A stretch of DNA of 64,000 nucleotides from Muribaculaceae bacterium (GCA_014867205.1 WGUO01000016.1:1-64000), one strand, 5' to 3'; positions 35,508 through 44,182 are shown, numbered from the stretch's first letter. Notes: generated by a model from the letters alone, not told the origin. Program-made: numbers and translations.

Positions 35508-36103
35508 TGCTTGGCAGATGCATGGTGCCGGGAGTGACGGAGGCGGGCTGCGACGAGGCGGGCCGCGGCTGTCTGTGCGGCCCCGTGGCCTGTGCGGCTG
35601 TGATTCTTCCCGATGATTTCGACGGTGACGGCCTCAATGACTCAAAGCAGTTGACGGCGGTGGCACGTGAGCGCCTCAGAGAGCGAATAGAGGCCGAGGC
35701 GACGGCCTGGGCGGTTGTTATGGTCAGCGCAGAGGAGATCGACCGTATAAACATCCTTAACGCCTCTATAACGGGCATGCAGCGTGCCCTGGACGCCCTT
35801 GAGGTGCGCCCGGAGCACATCATAGTCGACGGTAACCGCTTCAGGCCCTATCTTGACCCGTGCCGTATGGTCGACATCCCTTACCATACGGTTGTCAAGG
35901 GGGATGCCAAGTACATGTCAATTGCGGCCGCCTCGATACTTGCCAAGACCCACCGCGACGAACTGATGAGGCACTATGCCGCCGAATATCCCGGCTATGG
36001 CTGGGAGAGCGGCATGGGCTATCCGACCAAGGCCCATTATGAGGCAATAGCACGCCTCGGCATAACCCCCATCCACCGCCGCTCGTTCAAGCTTGTGAGG
36101 TAG
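35507..36103 (+). CDS. rnhB: Ribonuclease HII
   Basis: Removes misincorporated ribonucleotides and RNA primers from DNA. 198 residues with the GCDEAGRG motif (Asp16, Glu17), LNDSKQLT, IIVDGNRF and the C-terminal HRRSFK. Its start shares a base with the upstream stop, so expression is coupled to the prenyl synthase. Complements the type I enzyme at 1.4-2.1 kb. Confidence 0.95.
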   Translation: MLGRCMVPGVTEAGCDEAGRGCLCGPVACAAVILPDDFDGDGLNDSKQLTAVARERLRERIEAEATAWAVVMVSAEEIDRINILNASITGMQRALDALEVRPEHIIVDGNRFRPYLDPCRMVDIPYHTVVKGDAKYMSIAAASILAKTHRDELMRHYAAEYPGYGWESGMGYPTKAHYEAIARLGITPIHRRSFKLVR

Positions 36104-36104
36104 G

Positions 36105-36145
36105 TGTTATGTGGGTTTTAGGTGTTAGATGTTAGGTGTTTAAGG
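36105..36145. repeat. GGTGTTAG-type short repeat, locus 1
   Basis: The spacer between rnhB and yaaA is made of degenerate 7-8-base units such as GGTGTTAT, GGTTTTAGGTGTTAG and ATGTTAGGTGTT. Fifteen bases, GGTTTTAGGTGTTAG, recur exactly in the spacer between the flippase gene and ruvB at 52.15 kb. Confidence 0.7.
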
Positions 36146-36152
36146 TTTGCTT

Positions 36153-36929
36153 ATGATACTGATTGCTGAATCGAAGACTATGGCTGCAGGGCAGCATGAG
36201 GTGAGCCGCGAGGAGTTTGTGGAGCATCGCCCGCTGTTCGACGGTATCGCCAATGCCATCATGGACTCGCTGCGCGATCGGTCGGTCGAGCAGTTGTGCG
36301 CCGAGGCGGGTATTACAGCCAGACTGGCAGTGTCGTTGCGGCGAATGATATATGAGTTTCCCGATAAATCGCTGGGCATACGCGCTCTCAGCACCTTTAC
36401 AGGTGTCGTATTCCGTCAACTGAATCTTGAAGCCTACGGCGACGCTCAGAAGGCGTTTATAAGCGCTAATATGCGCATCATATCCTCGCTTTACGGCTGG
36501 CTGCGGCCAGACGACATAATCAAGCCCTATCGGTTCGATTTCAAGAGCCATGTGGCTCCGCTTGGCGAGACGCTGATGAAATACTGGAAGAAGGATGTGA
36601 CGATTGCCTTGGTCAGGGACCTGCAGGCGAGGGGAGACCGGGAGATAATCGACCTGCTTCCGGCCGATGCCTCGAAATGTGTGGACTGGAAACTTGTAAA
36701 GCGGTTTGCCAAGGTGTATAAGGTCGATTTCAAGACCATCATCGGTCCCGACGAGACTAAGACACCCAATTCGGGCCGTCTGAAGGAACTGCGTGGCCGT
36801 CTGCTGGACCAGGTTATCCGCGAGGGTGTCACCGACCCGGCGGCCATCGCCACGCTCGACTCCGCCGACTACATGCCCGACCCCGCCGGCCCTACCCATC
36901 CCGGCTGCCTCTCCTTCCTCACCGCCTGA
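36153..36929 (+). CDS. yaaA: YaaA-family peroxide stress protein
   Basis: 258 residues of the DUF328/UPF0246 family, whose E. coli member limits Fenton damage during peroxide stress by lowering free iron and binds DNA. Conserved features: MILIAESKTM at the N-terminus, GIRALSTFTGVVFRQLN, SSLYGWLRPDDIIKPYR and the basic C-terminal half. The frame is open two codons further to a TTG, but the ATG at 36153 matches the family. Its own promoter is not evident. Confidence 0.92.
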   Translation: MILIAESKTMAAGQHEVSREEFVEHRPLFDGIANAIMDSLRDRSVEQLCAEAGITARLAVSLRRMIYEFPDKSLGIRALSTFTGVVFRQLNLEAYGDAQKAFISANMRIISSLYGWLRPDDIIKPYRFDFKSHVAPLGETLMKYWKKDVTIALVRDLQARGDREIIDLLPADASKCVDWKLVKRFAKVYKVDFKTIIGPDETKTPNSGRLKELRGRLLDQVIREGVTDPAAIATLDSADYMPDPAGPTHPGCLSFLTA

Positions 36930-37002
36930 CGGGAGAGTATTTTCGGTTAAACGGAAATTTTTGGGTCGTTTCACCGATTTTTCTCTCGCTCCAGAATTTC
37001 AG

Positions 37003-37067
37003 AAAATCTACATAAAGTGTCCATAACTCCCGAAAAAATCGACTTATGGACACTTTATGTAGATTTT
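37003..37067. repeat. Palindromic repeat flanking the Fic island, copy 1
   Basis: A perfect 24-bp inverted repeat: 37003-37026 (AAAATCTACATAAAGTGTCC then ATAA) and its complement 37044-37067, with a 17-base loop. The same palindrome occurs in the same orientation at 38648-38703, on the other side of the antitoxin/Fic genes. Similarity extends past the right arm (TGAGCG and a degenerate stretch to about 37092). Confidence 0.9.
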
Positions 37068-37126
37068 GAGCGACGGGTAAGCCTAAGAACAACTGAGTTG
37101 TGTCATTCGTCAACTTTTGTCTTTTG

Positions 37127-37158
37127 TTTGTTAATGTTATATATTTGTTGTATATTTG
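37127..37158 (+). promoter_or_regulatory. Promoter of the antitoxin-like gene
   Basis: TTTG (37127-37130), exactly 20 bp, then TATATTTG (37151-37158): both elements perfect. Start of transcription near 37163, about 15 bases before the ATG at 37178. It lies just inside the left palindromic repeat, so the island carries its own promoter. Confidence 0.8.
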
Positions 37159-37177
37159 CAAACAAAATGATAGCACT

Positions 37178-37450
37178 ATGGAAGCAACAGTTCAAAAGAA
37201 AGCAACAATGTTCCGTCTCAATGCGGCCCTTGTAGAGCGGCTGAAAGAGATGGCGAGGCTTAACCATCGCAGCCTTAATAATTTCGTAGAATGTATTTTG
37301 CTTGATGTCGCCTATAATGAGCCCAACGAAATCACCAGGGCCGCTATTGAGGAGGCGCGAAGCGGAAAACTCCGTGATGCGACCCCGGTTGATACATCAT
37401 CGGTTGAGGCCATGTTCAAGTCGATGGATCGTTTACCATCGACTGAGTGA
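37178..37450 (+). CDS. Ribbon-helix-helix antitoxin-like protein
   Basis: 90 residues from the ATG at 37178; the frame is open further upstream but that part lies over the promoter. KKATMFRLNAALVERLKEMA followed by NHRSLNNFVECIL is the beta strand-helix-helix pattern of Arc/MetJ-type DNA-binding antitoxins, and the rest resembles the antitoxins paired with YafQ-type RNases in Bacteroidales. No such toxin gene follows; 100 bp later comes a Fic-domain gene instead. It may autoregulate this short operon. Whether it neutralises the Fic protein is unknown. Confidence 0.8.
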   Translation: MEATVQKKATMFRLNAALVERLKEMARLNHRSLNNFVECILLDVAYNEPNEITRAAIEEARSGKLRDATPVDTSSVEAMFKSMDRLPSTE

Positions 37451-37552
37451 GGGGCCGTCACCGGAATGAGTGAACGGATATTGTCCGGAATGAGTGGATG
37501 CTCAAGGCATGAACGAAGAAGTGTTTACCGGGAAAGGATAGATTACATAGAA

Positions 37553-38605
37553 ATGGCTAAGATTCTTGACATGCAGATAGAGGAGGCGCTAAAGGCTTAT
37601 ATGGCCTCTGGCGTCGAGGATCAGGTGGACTACCAGAAGTTCTATCTCTATTCCATCGTGACACATTCTACAGCCATAGAAGGCTCAACAGTCACCGAAA
37701 TAGAAAACCAGCTTCTTTTCGATGAGGGTATAGCCGCAAAGGGACGCCCGTTAATTGAACAGATGATGAATGTTGACCTCAAGGACGCATATCTTCAAGC
37801 GTTCAGAATGGTCTCTGAGAATCCAGCCTATACGCCCCGGTTATTGCAACAACTCTCGGGACTGGTGATGCGCCGTACCGGAAGCGAATATTCAACTATT
37901 GCCGGTCAATTCGATTCATCCAGGGGAGAGTTCCGCCTCTGCAATGTCAGTGCCGGTATAGGCGGACGAAGTTATCTCGCGTATAATAAAGTGCCACGTG
38001 CTATAGATGCCTTTTGTAACTGGCTCAATGAGGAAATATCAAAGGTGGACACGACAGATATTGCGGCGTGCTACCGCCTGAGCTTTGAAGCCCACTTCCG
38101 ACTTGTGACAATTCATCCGTGGGTCGACGGCAATGGACGAACGACCCGGCTTGTGATGAATATGATTCAGCGGCAGTTAGGGGTTGTGCCTTCCATTGTA
38201 AGAAAAGAAGACAAGGCGGAGTATATCCAGTCGTTGGTTGACAGTCGTGAAAATGAAGATTCTACTATCGTACAGGACGTTCTGCTTCGTCATCATATTG
38301 TCAATCTTAACCGCCGCGTTTTACAGTATCAGGCAAATGACACTGCAACTGCTCAGAATGACACTGTAAATATAGGAAATGACACTGTAAATACCAATAC
38401 TGGCACTGTATCAGTACTAAAGAAATCTTTACTAAAAGTCTATAATGAAATCCTGAGCAATCCTGAGATAACACATGCAGAAATCATGGAGGCTCTTCAT
38501 ATTTCGGAATCCACAGCCAAACGAGCTACCCGAGATCTTAGAAATCTTGGTTACATCGCGAGGTCGGGCTCTGACAAGACCGGCAGGTGGATAATCCTGA
38601 AATAA
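37553..38605 (+). CDS. Fic-domain AMP-transferase with N-terminal inhibitory motif
   Basis: Fic proteins transfer AMP (or another phosphate-linked group) from a nucleotide to a target protein. The core motif HPWVDGNGRTTR is complete. STAIEG, in the N-terminal half, matches the inhibitory motif (S/T)xxxE(G/N), so the enzyme is class II, self-inhibited through its own Glu. The core is followed by an Asn/Thr-rich repeat linker and a winged-helix domain (about 60 residues, AEIMEALHISESTAKRATRD). The frame is open from an ATG at 37466, but the start at 37553 (MAKILDMQIEEALK) fits the family length; the extra stretch contains a duplicated CCGGAATGAGTG. 350 residues. Framed by two copies of one palindromic repeat. 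Confidence 0.9.
   Translation: MAKILDMQIEEALKAYMASGVEDQVDYQKFYLYSIVTHSTAIEGSTVTEIENQLLFDEGIAAKGRPLIEQMMNVDLKDAYLQAFRMVSENPAYTPRLLQQLSGLVMRRTGSEYSTIAGQFDSSRGEFRLCNVSAGIGGRSYLAYNKVPRAIDAFCNWLNEEISKVDTTDIAACYRLSFEAHFRLVTIHPWVDGNGRTTRLVMNMIQRQLGVVPSIVRKEDKAEYIQSLVDSRENEDSTIVQDVLLRHHIVNLNRRVLQYQANDTATAQNDTVNIGNDTVNTNTGTVSVLKKSLLKVYNEILSNPEITHAEIMEALHISESTAKRATRDLRNLGYIARSGSDKTGRWIILK
38333..38415 (+). repeat. NDTVN-type coding repeat in the Fic gene
   Basis: Degenerate tandem words around AATGACACTGTAAAT code for NDTAT, NDTVN, NDTVN and TGTVS, joining the Fic core to the winged helix. Units differ by multiples of three bases, so length changes would keep the frame. Confidence 0.75.
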
Positions 38606-38647
38606 CAGCGGCTTTGAAAAGCATCATATGCCGAAGTCGATAAAAAC

Positions 38648-38703
38648 CTACATAAAGTGTCCATAAGTCTCCCCAAAAATCGACTTATGGACACTTTATG
38701 TAG
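38648..38703. repeat. Palindromic repeat flanking the Fic island, copy 2
   Basis: Perfect 22-bp inverted repeat, 38648-38669 (CTACATAAAGTGTCCATAAG then TC) and 38682-38703, 12-base loop. Nearly identical to copy 1 and in the same orientation; the flank TGAGCG after the right arm is also shared. The loop differs by a few bases. Confidence 0.9.
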
Positions 38704-38901
38704 ATTCTGAGCGCTTAATGGCAGCCCTAGAATGGATGATTTTTGCGGTCCGAGAGGAGGTGACAATAACTGTCTGTTATGCGGGAGTTGAAATTGGAAT
38801 ATGGGAAGCACCGCGGCTCCATTGCTTGACGAGAATAGTGAGCACTTAACGATATGGCCGTAAAATTGACATCAATTGGCAAGGCAAACCCAGACTTTCA
38901 A

Positions 38902-38933
38902 TTTTCATTTTCGAAATATTAACATTAACTTTG
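38902..38933 (+). promoter_or_regulatory. Promoter of the TPR/AraC regulator
   Basis: TTTC (38902-38905), 20 bp, then a perfect -7 box TAACTTTG (38926-38933). Predicted leader about 145 bases. The inverted repeat GTGAC/GTCAC overlaps the start point. Confidence 0.65.
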
Positions 38934-39081
38934 TGACAAATTACGTCACGCGCATGCGAGTCTGTAAGGCCGGCCTAAATCCACACTTACTTCTTTTAGA
39001 TATGGGTATAGACTCAAGTTGGCTAAAGTAATTAGTTTAATCTGAACACATGTAACAAGACAATAAATCCACACCAACAAC

Positions 39082-40728
39082 ATGAAACGAATAAATGCGT
39101 TCATTATATTTCTTTCTTGCTTAATTTCGATATGCAATGCGTCGGAATCGGCAGTTGCATTATATTCGAAATGGCAACATATCGACAATGGCCGGCTTAT
39201 GGACATGGGACAGAAATTCGACAACAACAACAGTTGCGACAGTGCTCTTGTCTGTTACACCTTAGTTGCCGACAAATTGCGAAACAACTCTTCAGATTCA
39301 GAAGACAAGAGAATGCTCGCCCGTGCACTTAACAACATAGGGTTCATTTACGCCACATACTTTTTCGACTATCAGAAAGCGATGGAAATGTTCGACGAAT
39401 CGTTGAAAGTGTCGCAGGGAAGCGGGTATAATGAGAATATCCCTTATGTATATCTGAATGTGGGCGGAGTCTATTTGGGATGCAACATGATGTATGGCAA
39501 AAAGTTATTCTCAGACGAGGTATGGGATTATCTTGAACGCGCCCTTAAGAGTTCAATAGAAACCAAACAACATGAAGTCGCCATTGTGGCTTTTCTCAAC
39601 ATGGGGCAGATGTATTTCGGGGATCACCGCGACGATAAACTGAAGAAAGCCATTCAGACACTTGAAAAAGCAGACATTCCGTTAGCCATGAAGTTGAGAG
39701 CATTCGGCCTGGAATATGCCGGCGGACTAAAAAGTTACATGGCCCAAGACTATCTGAAAGCCGCCGAATACTTTAAAAGGATGATCTCTCTGATACCGGA
39801 GAAAGACATTCACACCATGCGCTACGAACTGATTGCTCTGATGGCGGAAACAGAGGCATATAAATCTGCGGGTGATTATAGCGCAGCAATAGCGAAGGGA
39901 ACGGAACTATTAGAAAAGTCGAGGATATGTGAATCCTCCGATATGGAAATAACTGCATGCGGTACGCTCTCGGATCTATATGACAAGACCGATCAGAAAG
40001 ACAAAGCATCCGATTATATGCTGCTTTTTCATCATAAAAAAGACTCGACGCTCTCAGAGCGAGATATGACTATGCTGTCGAAAATGCCTCTCGTCAATGA
40101 GCTCCATGAAATGAAACAGACGCTTGAAAAGGAACGGACAAGGCGTCAGGCGATGACCATAGTCACAATGGTCATAATCTTCTTTGTCCTAATGCTCGGA
40201 CTTTATCTACTCACTGTGATACGCAGCCGGCGCAAACTCAAGTCATACGTCAAGGAATTATATCGTAAAAATGTCGAGCTCCTGAAAGCAGAACAGCGCG
40301 CCAAGGAGTTACGGGTAGACATGGCCGGAACAGAATGCAAATATTCCTCATCGAATCTGACTGCAACAGAAAGCAAACAAATTGCCGAATGTATCCTTCA
40401 GATCATGGACAATACCGAACTCATAACTGACTCGGATTTTTCACTTAAAGATCTGTCGGAACACGCGGGCTATTCCTACAAGACGGTCTCACAGGTAATT
40501 AATGAGACGCTTGGCAAAAACTTCAAGACCCTCCTCAACGAATATCGCATCAAGGAGGCATGTAAGCGACTTCTCGACTCAGGCAACTATGGACAGTATA
40601 CAATCGAGCACATTGCGGAAAGCGTCGGTTTCAACTCCCGATCCAATTTCACAGTAATGTTCAAAAAAATCACCGGTCTCAGTCCCATGCAGTTTCAAAA
40701 GAACGCTCAATCCGAATCAGACAAATGA
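39082..40728 (+). CDS. Membrane TPR sensor with AraC-type DNA-binding domain
   Basis: 548 residues in a Bacteroidota-specific layout: signal peptide (1-20), periplasmic tetratricopeptide-like helical repeats (about 50-340), one membrane helix near 352-374 (TIVTMVIIFFVLMLGLYLL), a cytoplasmic coiled coil (KELYRKNVELLKAEQRAKEL), and a C-terminal AraC domain with two helix-turn-helix parts (LKDLSEHAGYSYKTVSQVIN and IEHIAESVGFNSRSNFTVMF). It would sense something outside the inner membrane and bind DNA directly while membrane-bound, without a phosphorelay. Its likely targets are the adjacent peptidase and adhesin genes; that is inference from position. Confidence 0.9.
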   Translation: MKRINAFIIFLSCLISICNASESAVALYSKWQHIDNGRLMDMGQKFDNNNSCDSALVCYTLVADKLRNNSSDSEDKRMLARALNNIGFIYATYFFDYQKAMEMFDESLKVSQGSGYNENIPYVYLNVGGVYLGCNMMYGKKLFSDEVWDYLERALKSSIETKQHEVAIVAFLNMGQMYFGDHRDDKLKKAIQTLEKADIPLAMKLRAFGLEYAGGLKSYMAQDYLKAAEYFKRMISLIPEKDIHTMRYELIALMAETEAYKSAGDYSAAIAKGTELLEKSRICESSDMEITACGTLSDLYDKTDQKDKASDYMLLFHHKKDSTLSERDMTMLSKMPLVNELHEMKQTLEKERTRRQAMTIVTMVIIFFVLMLGLYLLTVIRSRRKLKSYVKELYRKNVELLKAEQRAKELRVDMAGTECKYSSSNLTATESKQIAECILQIMDNTELITDSDFSLKDLSEHAGYSYKTVSQVINETLGKNFKTLLNEYRIKEACKRLLDSGNYGQYTIEHIAESVGFNSRSNFTVMFKKITGLSPMQFQKNAQSESDK

Positions 40729-40808
40729 CAAAATAATGTTCAAATTCATGTTTTAGAACAGTCGGGAACGGTTTTAGACAGGGGTTCATAAAAACAATAT
40801 TTAACTTA

Positions 40809-40842
40809 GCGGCACAGAAGGCAACAATTCTGTGTCGCTTTC
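40809..40842 (+). terminator. Terminator after the TPR/AraC gene
   Basis: GCGGCACAGAA (40809-40819) pairs with TTCTGTGTCGC (40828-40838), 11 bp with one G-U pair and an 8-base loop, followed by TTTCTG. It separates the regulator from the peptidase gene. Confidence 0.7.
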
Positions 40843-40892
40843 TGTATGCGATTGTATTCATGACAATATGAACTACCAAAAAACTTAATCCC

Positions 40893-43800
40893 ATGAAACA
40901 AAAACTTACAGTGGGTCTATTCGCGGCGCTTTTAGCGGCCGCGAGTGCGTATGGAACTCCGGTGACACCGGAACAGGCACTTGATCTCGCCAGCGATTTC
41001 GGGCGAAGTGCAACATCACGAAACATGATGCGAGTTCCGACGTCATCCTCAGCCATGACCCAAGTCTACAAGCATGTCGATGTTGCTACCGGACTTGATG
41101 CCATCTATGTCTTCAACCGAGGGAAAGAAGATGGATTTGTTCTTGTCAGCGGTGATGACCGCGCGCCCCTTATTCTCGGATTTTCCGACCGTGGCCATTT
41201 CGATTCTGCACACATTCCAGGCAACCTGAGAGTCATGCTTGAGAACTGGGGCAGACAGATATCATGGCTCGCCACCCATGACGAGGCAAGAAGCGCGGCG
41301 CCCATGCATGTCTCACGCGAAATAGGCCCGCTGCTCGGGGAGATACAATGGGATCAAACCGACCCCTACAACAGGAAATGTCCTACTGTCTCGCAGGCCG
41401 ACGAGTGGGGTGATATCTCCGGGGAAGGACCGGCCGCTACCGGATGTGTGGCCACGGCCCTCGGTCAGATCATGTACTATCACAAATGGCCTCCACAGGG
41501 CAACGGCTCCATCAGTTACACCTCGCATGGCACCGATCCTGAAGGCGATCAGGAGGATGTGGACGTATCGGTCACATTTGAAGGAACGCAATATAACTGG
41601 GACGCCATGCTTCCTTCGTTGACAAGCAAGTCTCCGTCAGACGCCATTGACGCAGTGTCGACACTGCTATTCCATGTCGGAGCCGCATTCGAATCCGTCT
41701 ATGGTGTCTCCACCGGCGCCACTGATATATCAGTGGCGCCTGCGCTCATGACATATTTCGGCTACGATAAGGGCATAAACTATCTGAAACGCGACTTTCA
41801 CACCTCTTCGGAGTGGAACGAGATACTTTTGAACGAGCTCGAAAACAACCGGCCTGTAGCCTATGGCGGAGTCACACGCCGTCTCGAAGGTCACTTCTTC
41901 GTGCTTGACGGAGTGAACACCGACGGTTACTATCACATCAACTGGGGATGGAGCGGCAATGAAAACGGATATTACCTGCTTTCATTGCTGGAGCCCGGAG
42001 TCCAGGGCACGGGCGGCGCATCAGGTGGTGCGTTCCACTATGCACAGAACATGATTACCGGAATCCAAAAGCCTCAGGAAGGCTCGGACTATCACTATAA
42101 TTTTACTTGCGAAGGTCTCAGCGACATCAACGAGACTGTCGGGAGACAGGAGACAGTGGCACTGACGGCGTCTTCAGTCTGGAACGACTCTCCAAACGGT
42201 GTCACCGCCAATCTCGGCTTTATCCTTGTCGACAGCGAGGGGAACACGGTCTACCGGCAAATGGTGAAAAATGCTGTTGAGTATGGTGTGGCATATGGTG
42301 AATCAGAATTGTCATGTTCATTTATGATACCCGACAACATACCGGTCGGAGAATACATCATACGCCCGGCATACCAGATAAGTGCCGACAACTATTCGAC
42401 CGACCGCCTCATGCAGGTCATGCCCGGACGTATGTCGCAGATCATCGTCTCCATTACAGAAGACAACATGACCTATGTATCCACGGGCGCATACTCGCTC
42501 TCACTGCTTGAAGTGCATGGCGATAATGATGGAGATCTTGAGAATGGAGTGACAAAAAAGATAACTGTCAAAGTGCATAATGACGGCGGAGAGTTTTTCG
42601 GTCCGATTCAGCTCAGGATGTTCATAAACGGACAGGACCGCACGTTTGGACGTTTCGATTTCCCGTCAAGCGGCAGCAAGGCCGTATGGACGTCAATACC
42701 GGGGCATGCCGATACCGAACTCACCTTCGATGTCGGTGACTTCGACCTTCCCGGACACGATGACTATGTTGTGCGTCTGTGGGGAAACGAAGGCACCTTT
42801 GAGGTGGACGAAGATGGATATACCTCCACAAGAAACGCAAAGAATCTTTGTTCGATTAAGGGAATCAAGGTCGTCGGCCCGGCACTTCCTCCTGTAGTGG
42901 AGGTCGTTGACGACATGATCGTCACAACGGCGGTCGATGGAGTGGTTCCCCGCAATGACGTAGGCCTTAAAGTCTGCATCACCAATGACGGCGGCGAATG
43001 GATGGGCCAGATGCGATGTTCTGTATGGGATCCGGAATCATGGTCAAGGGATCCACTCGGATACGTTACTTTCACCAACTCCGTCACTATAGAGGCAGCA
43101 ACAGAAGAACAATGGATAACACTCACCGGAGGCGAAATGCCCGAAGCGTGTGAAACAGGCCGCGTTTATGAACTTACCCTACAGGAGCCCGGCAAAGACG
43201 AGGCGATGGTGCCTTCATATTATGTTTCGACGGAAATAACTGTAGGCGAAGCCGTAGAGAAAATATCAGAACTTTCAATGGATGAAGTGTCTTTCTATCC
43301 TGAGACTGTCATTGCCGGTGTCCCCACAGAAGTCCAGTTCCATGTCTCCAACACCGGATATCGCTATAACGGCCAGTTATATTTCAGTGTCTCACGCAAT
43401 GGGGAGACCCTTCACAAATCAAGTCTGCAAAGTGCTTCAATCGAGCGAGACGAAGATGTCTATGTGGCATTTAACGAGACATTCGAACTTCCGACAGCAC
43501 CGGATTATGTCGTGACCCTATTTGATGAGACAGAGAAAGAAATCGGCTCAAAAGATAATATTACATTCACCGCCGACGATCCTGTACTGACATTGACTGA
43601 CGATACCCGCATTCCTGCAATCATCTACTGCAATGAGGCCACCGATTACATTTTCGGGATACACAATGCAGGATTCCGTTTCGATTCTACACTTAGATTC
43701 GCGATTCTGCTCGAAGGCGAGCAGAAATTCATATCAGACCCCGAAGTTCTCTCTTTAGCCCGCAACGAGAACGGAATCGTGTCTTTCAATGAAAGTATCA

Positions 43801-44120
43801 ACATCGCATGCGGAGAAAATTATACTGTAAGGCTGCTCGATGGAGAAAAGACTGTCGGCGAACTTAACGGTATAAAAATAAAGGGATTTGTAGGAATCGA
43901 CGAAGTCTCCTCGGAGCAAATCAGATTCAGCATTACAGACAATGCGATCAATCTGATCAATGTCACATCTGCCGAGGTTGCCATATATGCCGCTGACGGA
44001 CGTCTTGTGAAATCGGCCAGAAACCTGAGCAAGATCGACATAGCGAACCTTTCGAACGGCGCATATATGCTGGTAGTCAAGACAAACGATAATGTCAAAA
44101 CCTTAAAATTCATCAAATAA
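40893..44120 (+). CDS. Secreted C10-family cysteine peptidase (streptopain type) with sorting domain
   Basis: 1075 residues. Signal peptide 1-21; inhibitory propeptide about 22-140 (TPVTPEQALDLASDFGRSA); catalytic domain with Cys185 in GPAATGCVATALGQIMYYH, His334 in RLEGHFFVLDG and the supporting NWGW at 350-353. All catalytic residues are present, so the enzyme should be active after propeptide removal. Several beta-sandwich domains fill 390-990. The last 75 residues (VAIYAADGRLVKSA ... YMLVVKTNDNVKTLKFIK) form a type A sorting domain of the type IX secretion system, so it should end up on the surface or outside. Related to SpeB of streptococci and to Bacteroides fragilis C10 proteases, which degrade host proteins. 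Confidence 0.93.
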   Translation: MKQKLTVGLFAALLAAASAYGTPVTPEQALDLASDFGRSATSRNMMRVPTSSSAMTQVYKHVDVATGLDAIYVFNRGKEDGFVLVSGDDRAPLILGFSDRGHFDSAHIPGNLRVMLENWGRQISWLATHDEARSAAPMHVSREIGPLLGEIQWDQTDPYNRKCPTVSQADEWGDISGEGPAATGCVATALGQIMYYHKWPPQGNGSISYTSHGTDPEGDQEDVDVSVTFEGTQYNWDAMLPSLTSKSPSDAIDAVSTLLFHVGAAFESVYGVSTGATDISVAPALMTYFGYDKGINYLKRDFHTSSEWNEILLNELENNRPVAYGGVTRRLEGHFFVLDGVNTDGYYHINWGWSGNENGYYLLSLLEPGVQGTGGASGGAFHYAQNMITGIQKPQEGSDYHYNFTCEGLSDINETVGRQETVALTASSVWNDSPNGVTANLGFILVDSEGNTVYRQMVKNAVEYGVAYGESELSCSFMIPDNIPVGEYIIRPAYQISADNYSTDRLMQVMPGRMSQIIVSITEDNMTYVSTGAYSLSLLEVHGDNDGDLENGVTKKITVKVHNDGGEFFGPIQLRMFINGQDRTFGRFDFPSSGSKAVWTSIPGHADTELTFDVGDFDLPGHDDYVVRLWGNEGTFEVDEDGYTSTRNAKNLCSIKGIKVVGPALPPVVEVVDDMIVTTAVDGVVPRNDVGLKVCITNDGGEWMGQMRCSVWDPESWSRDPLGYVTFTNSVTIEAATEEQWITLTGGEMPEACETGRVYELTLQEPGKDEAMVPSYYVSTEITVGEAVEKISELSMDEVSFYPETVIAGVPTEVQFHVSNTGYRYNGQLYFSVSRNGETLHKSSLQSASIERDEDVYVAFNETFELPTAPDYVVTLFDETEKEIGSKDNITFTADDPVLTLTDDTRIPAIIYCNEATDYIFGIHNAGFRFDSTLRFAILLEGEQKFISDPEVLSLARNENGIVSFNESINIACGENYTVRLLDGEKTVGELNGIKIKGFVGIDEVSSEQIRFSITDNAINLINVTSAEVAIYAADGRLVKSARNLSKIDIANLSNGAYMLVVKTNDNVKTLKFIK

Positions 44121-44126
44121 ATCCTA

Positions 44127-44182
44127 TGACCGGAATCTTCTCTGAGTGTCTGTGAAAAGACTCACCGTGAAGATTCCGGTCA
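44127..44182 (+). other. Intercistronic hairpin
   Basis: TGACCGGAATCTTC (44127-44140) and GAAGATTCCGGTCA (44169-44182) form a perfect 14-bp stem; inside it TGAGT (44143-44147) pairs with ACTCA (44160-44164). No U-run follows on the plus strand, so it is more likely an mRNA processing or stability element between the peptidase and adhesin messages than a full terminator. The next start codon follows within 15 bases. Confidence 0.65.

Larger units (their letters stand above)
38606..39081. other. Non-coding stretch between the Fic gene and the TPR/AraC gene
   Basis: Holds the second palindromic repeat (38648-38703) and the promoter of the regulator (38902-38933). Between them, 38704-38900 shows no feature beyond a 43-codon open frame from 38718 without recognisable content. 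Right after the promoter, GTGAC (38933-38937) and GTCAC (38945-38949) form a small inverted repeat over the expected transcription start, a possible operator. Confidence 0.55.

Noticed and set aside
36919..37176. Minus-strand open frame of 85 codons downstream of yaaA
   Set aside because: It is a translation of the palindromic repeat; the frame at 38551-38811 shares the same NLHKVSISRF piece only because the repeat recurs. No start region or independent conservation is visible.
37988..38003. CCACGTG in the Fic gene as parS
   Set aside because: Flanks do not match TGTT/AACA; ordinary coding sequence.
37003..38703. Fic island as an insertion sequence
   Set aside because: No transposase or recombinase gene lies between the repeats, and the repeats are internally palindromic direct copies, not simple terminal inverted repeats of a transposon.
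38551..38811. Minus-strand open frame of 86 codons after the Fic gene
   Set aside because: Runs through the second palindromic repeat and the 3' end of the Fic gene on the other strand; considered a by-product of the repeat.
38718..38849. 43-codon plus-strand open frame beginning MAALEWMIF
   Set aside because: Short, no recognisable content, no promoter or neighbour that gives it meaning.
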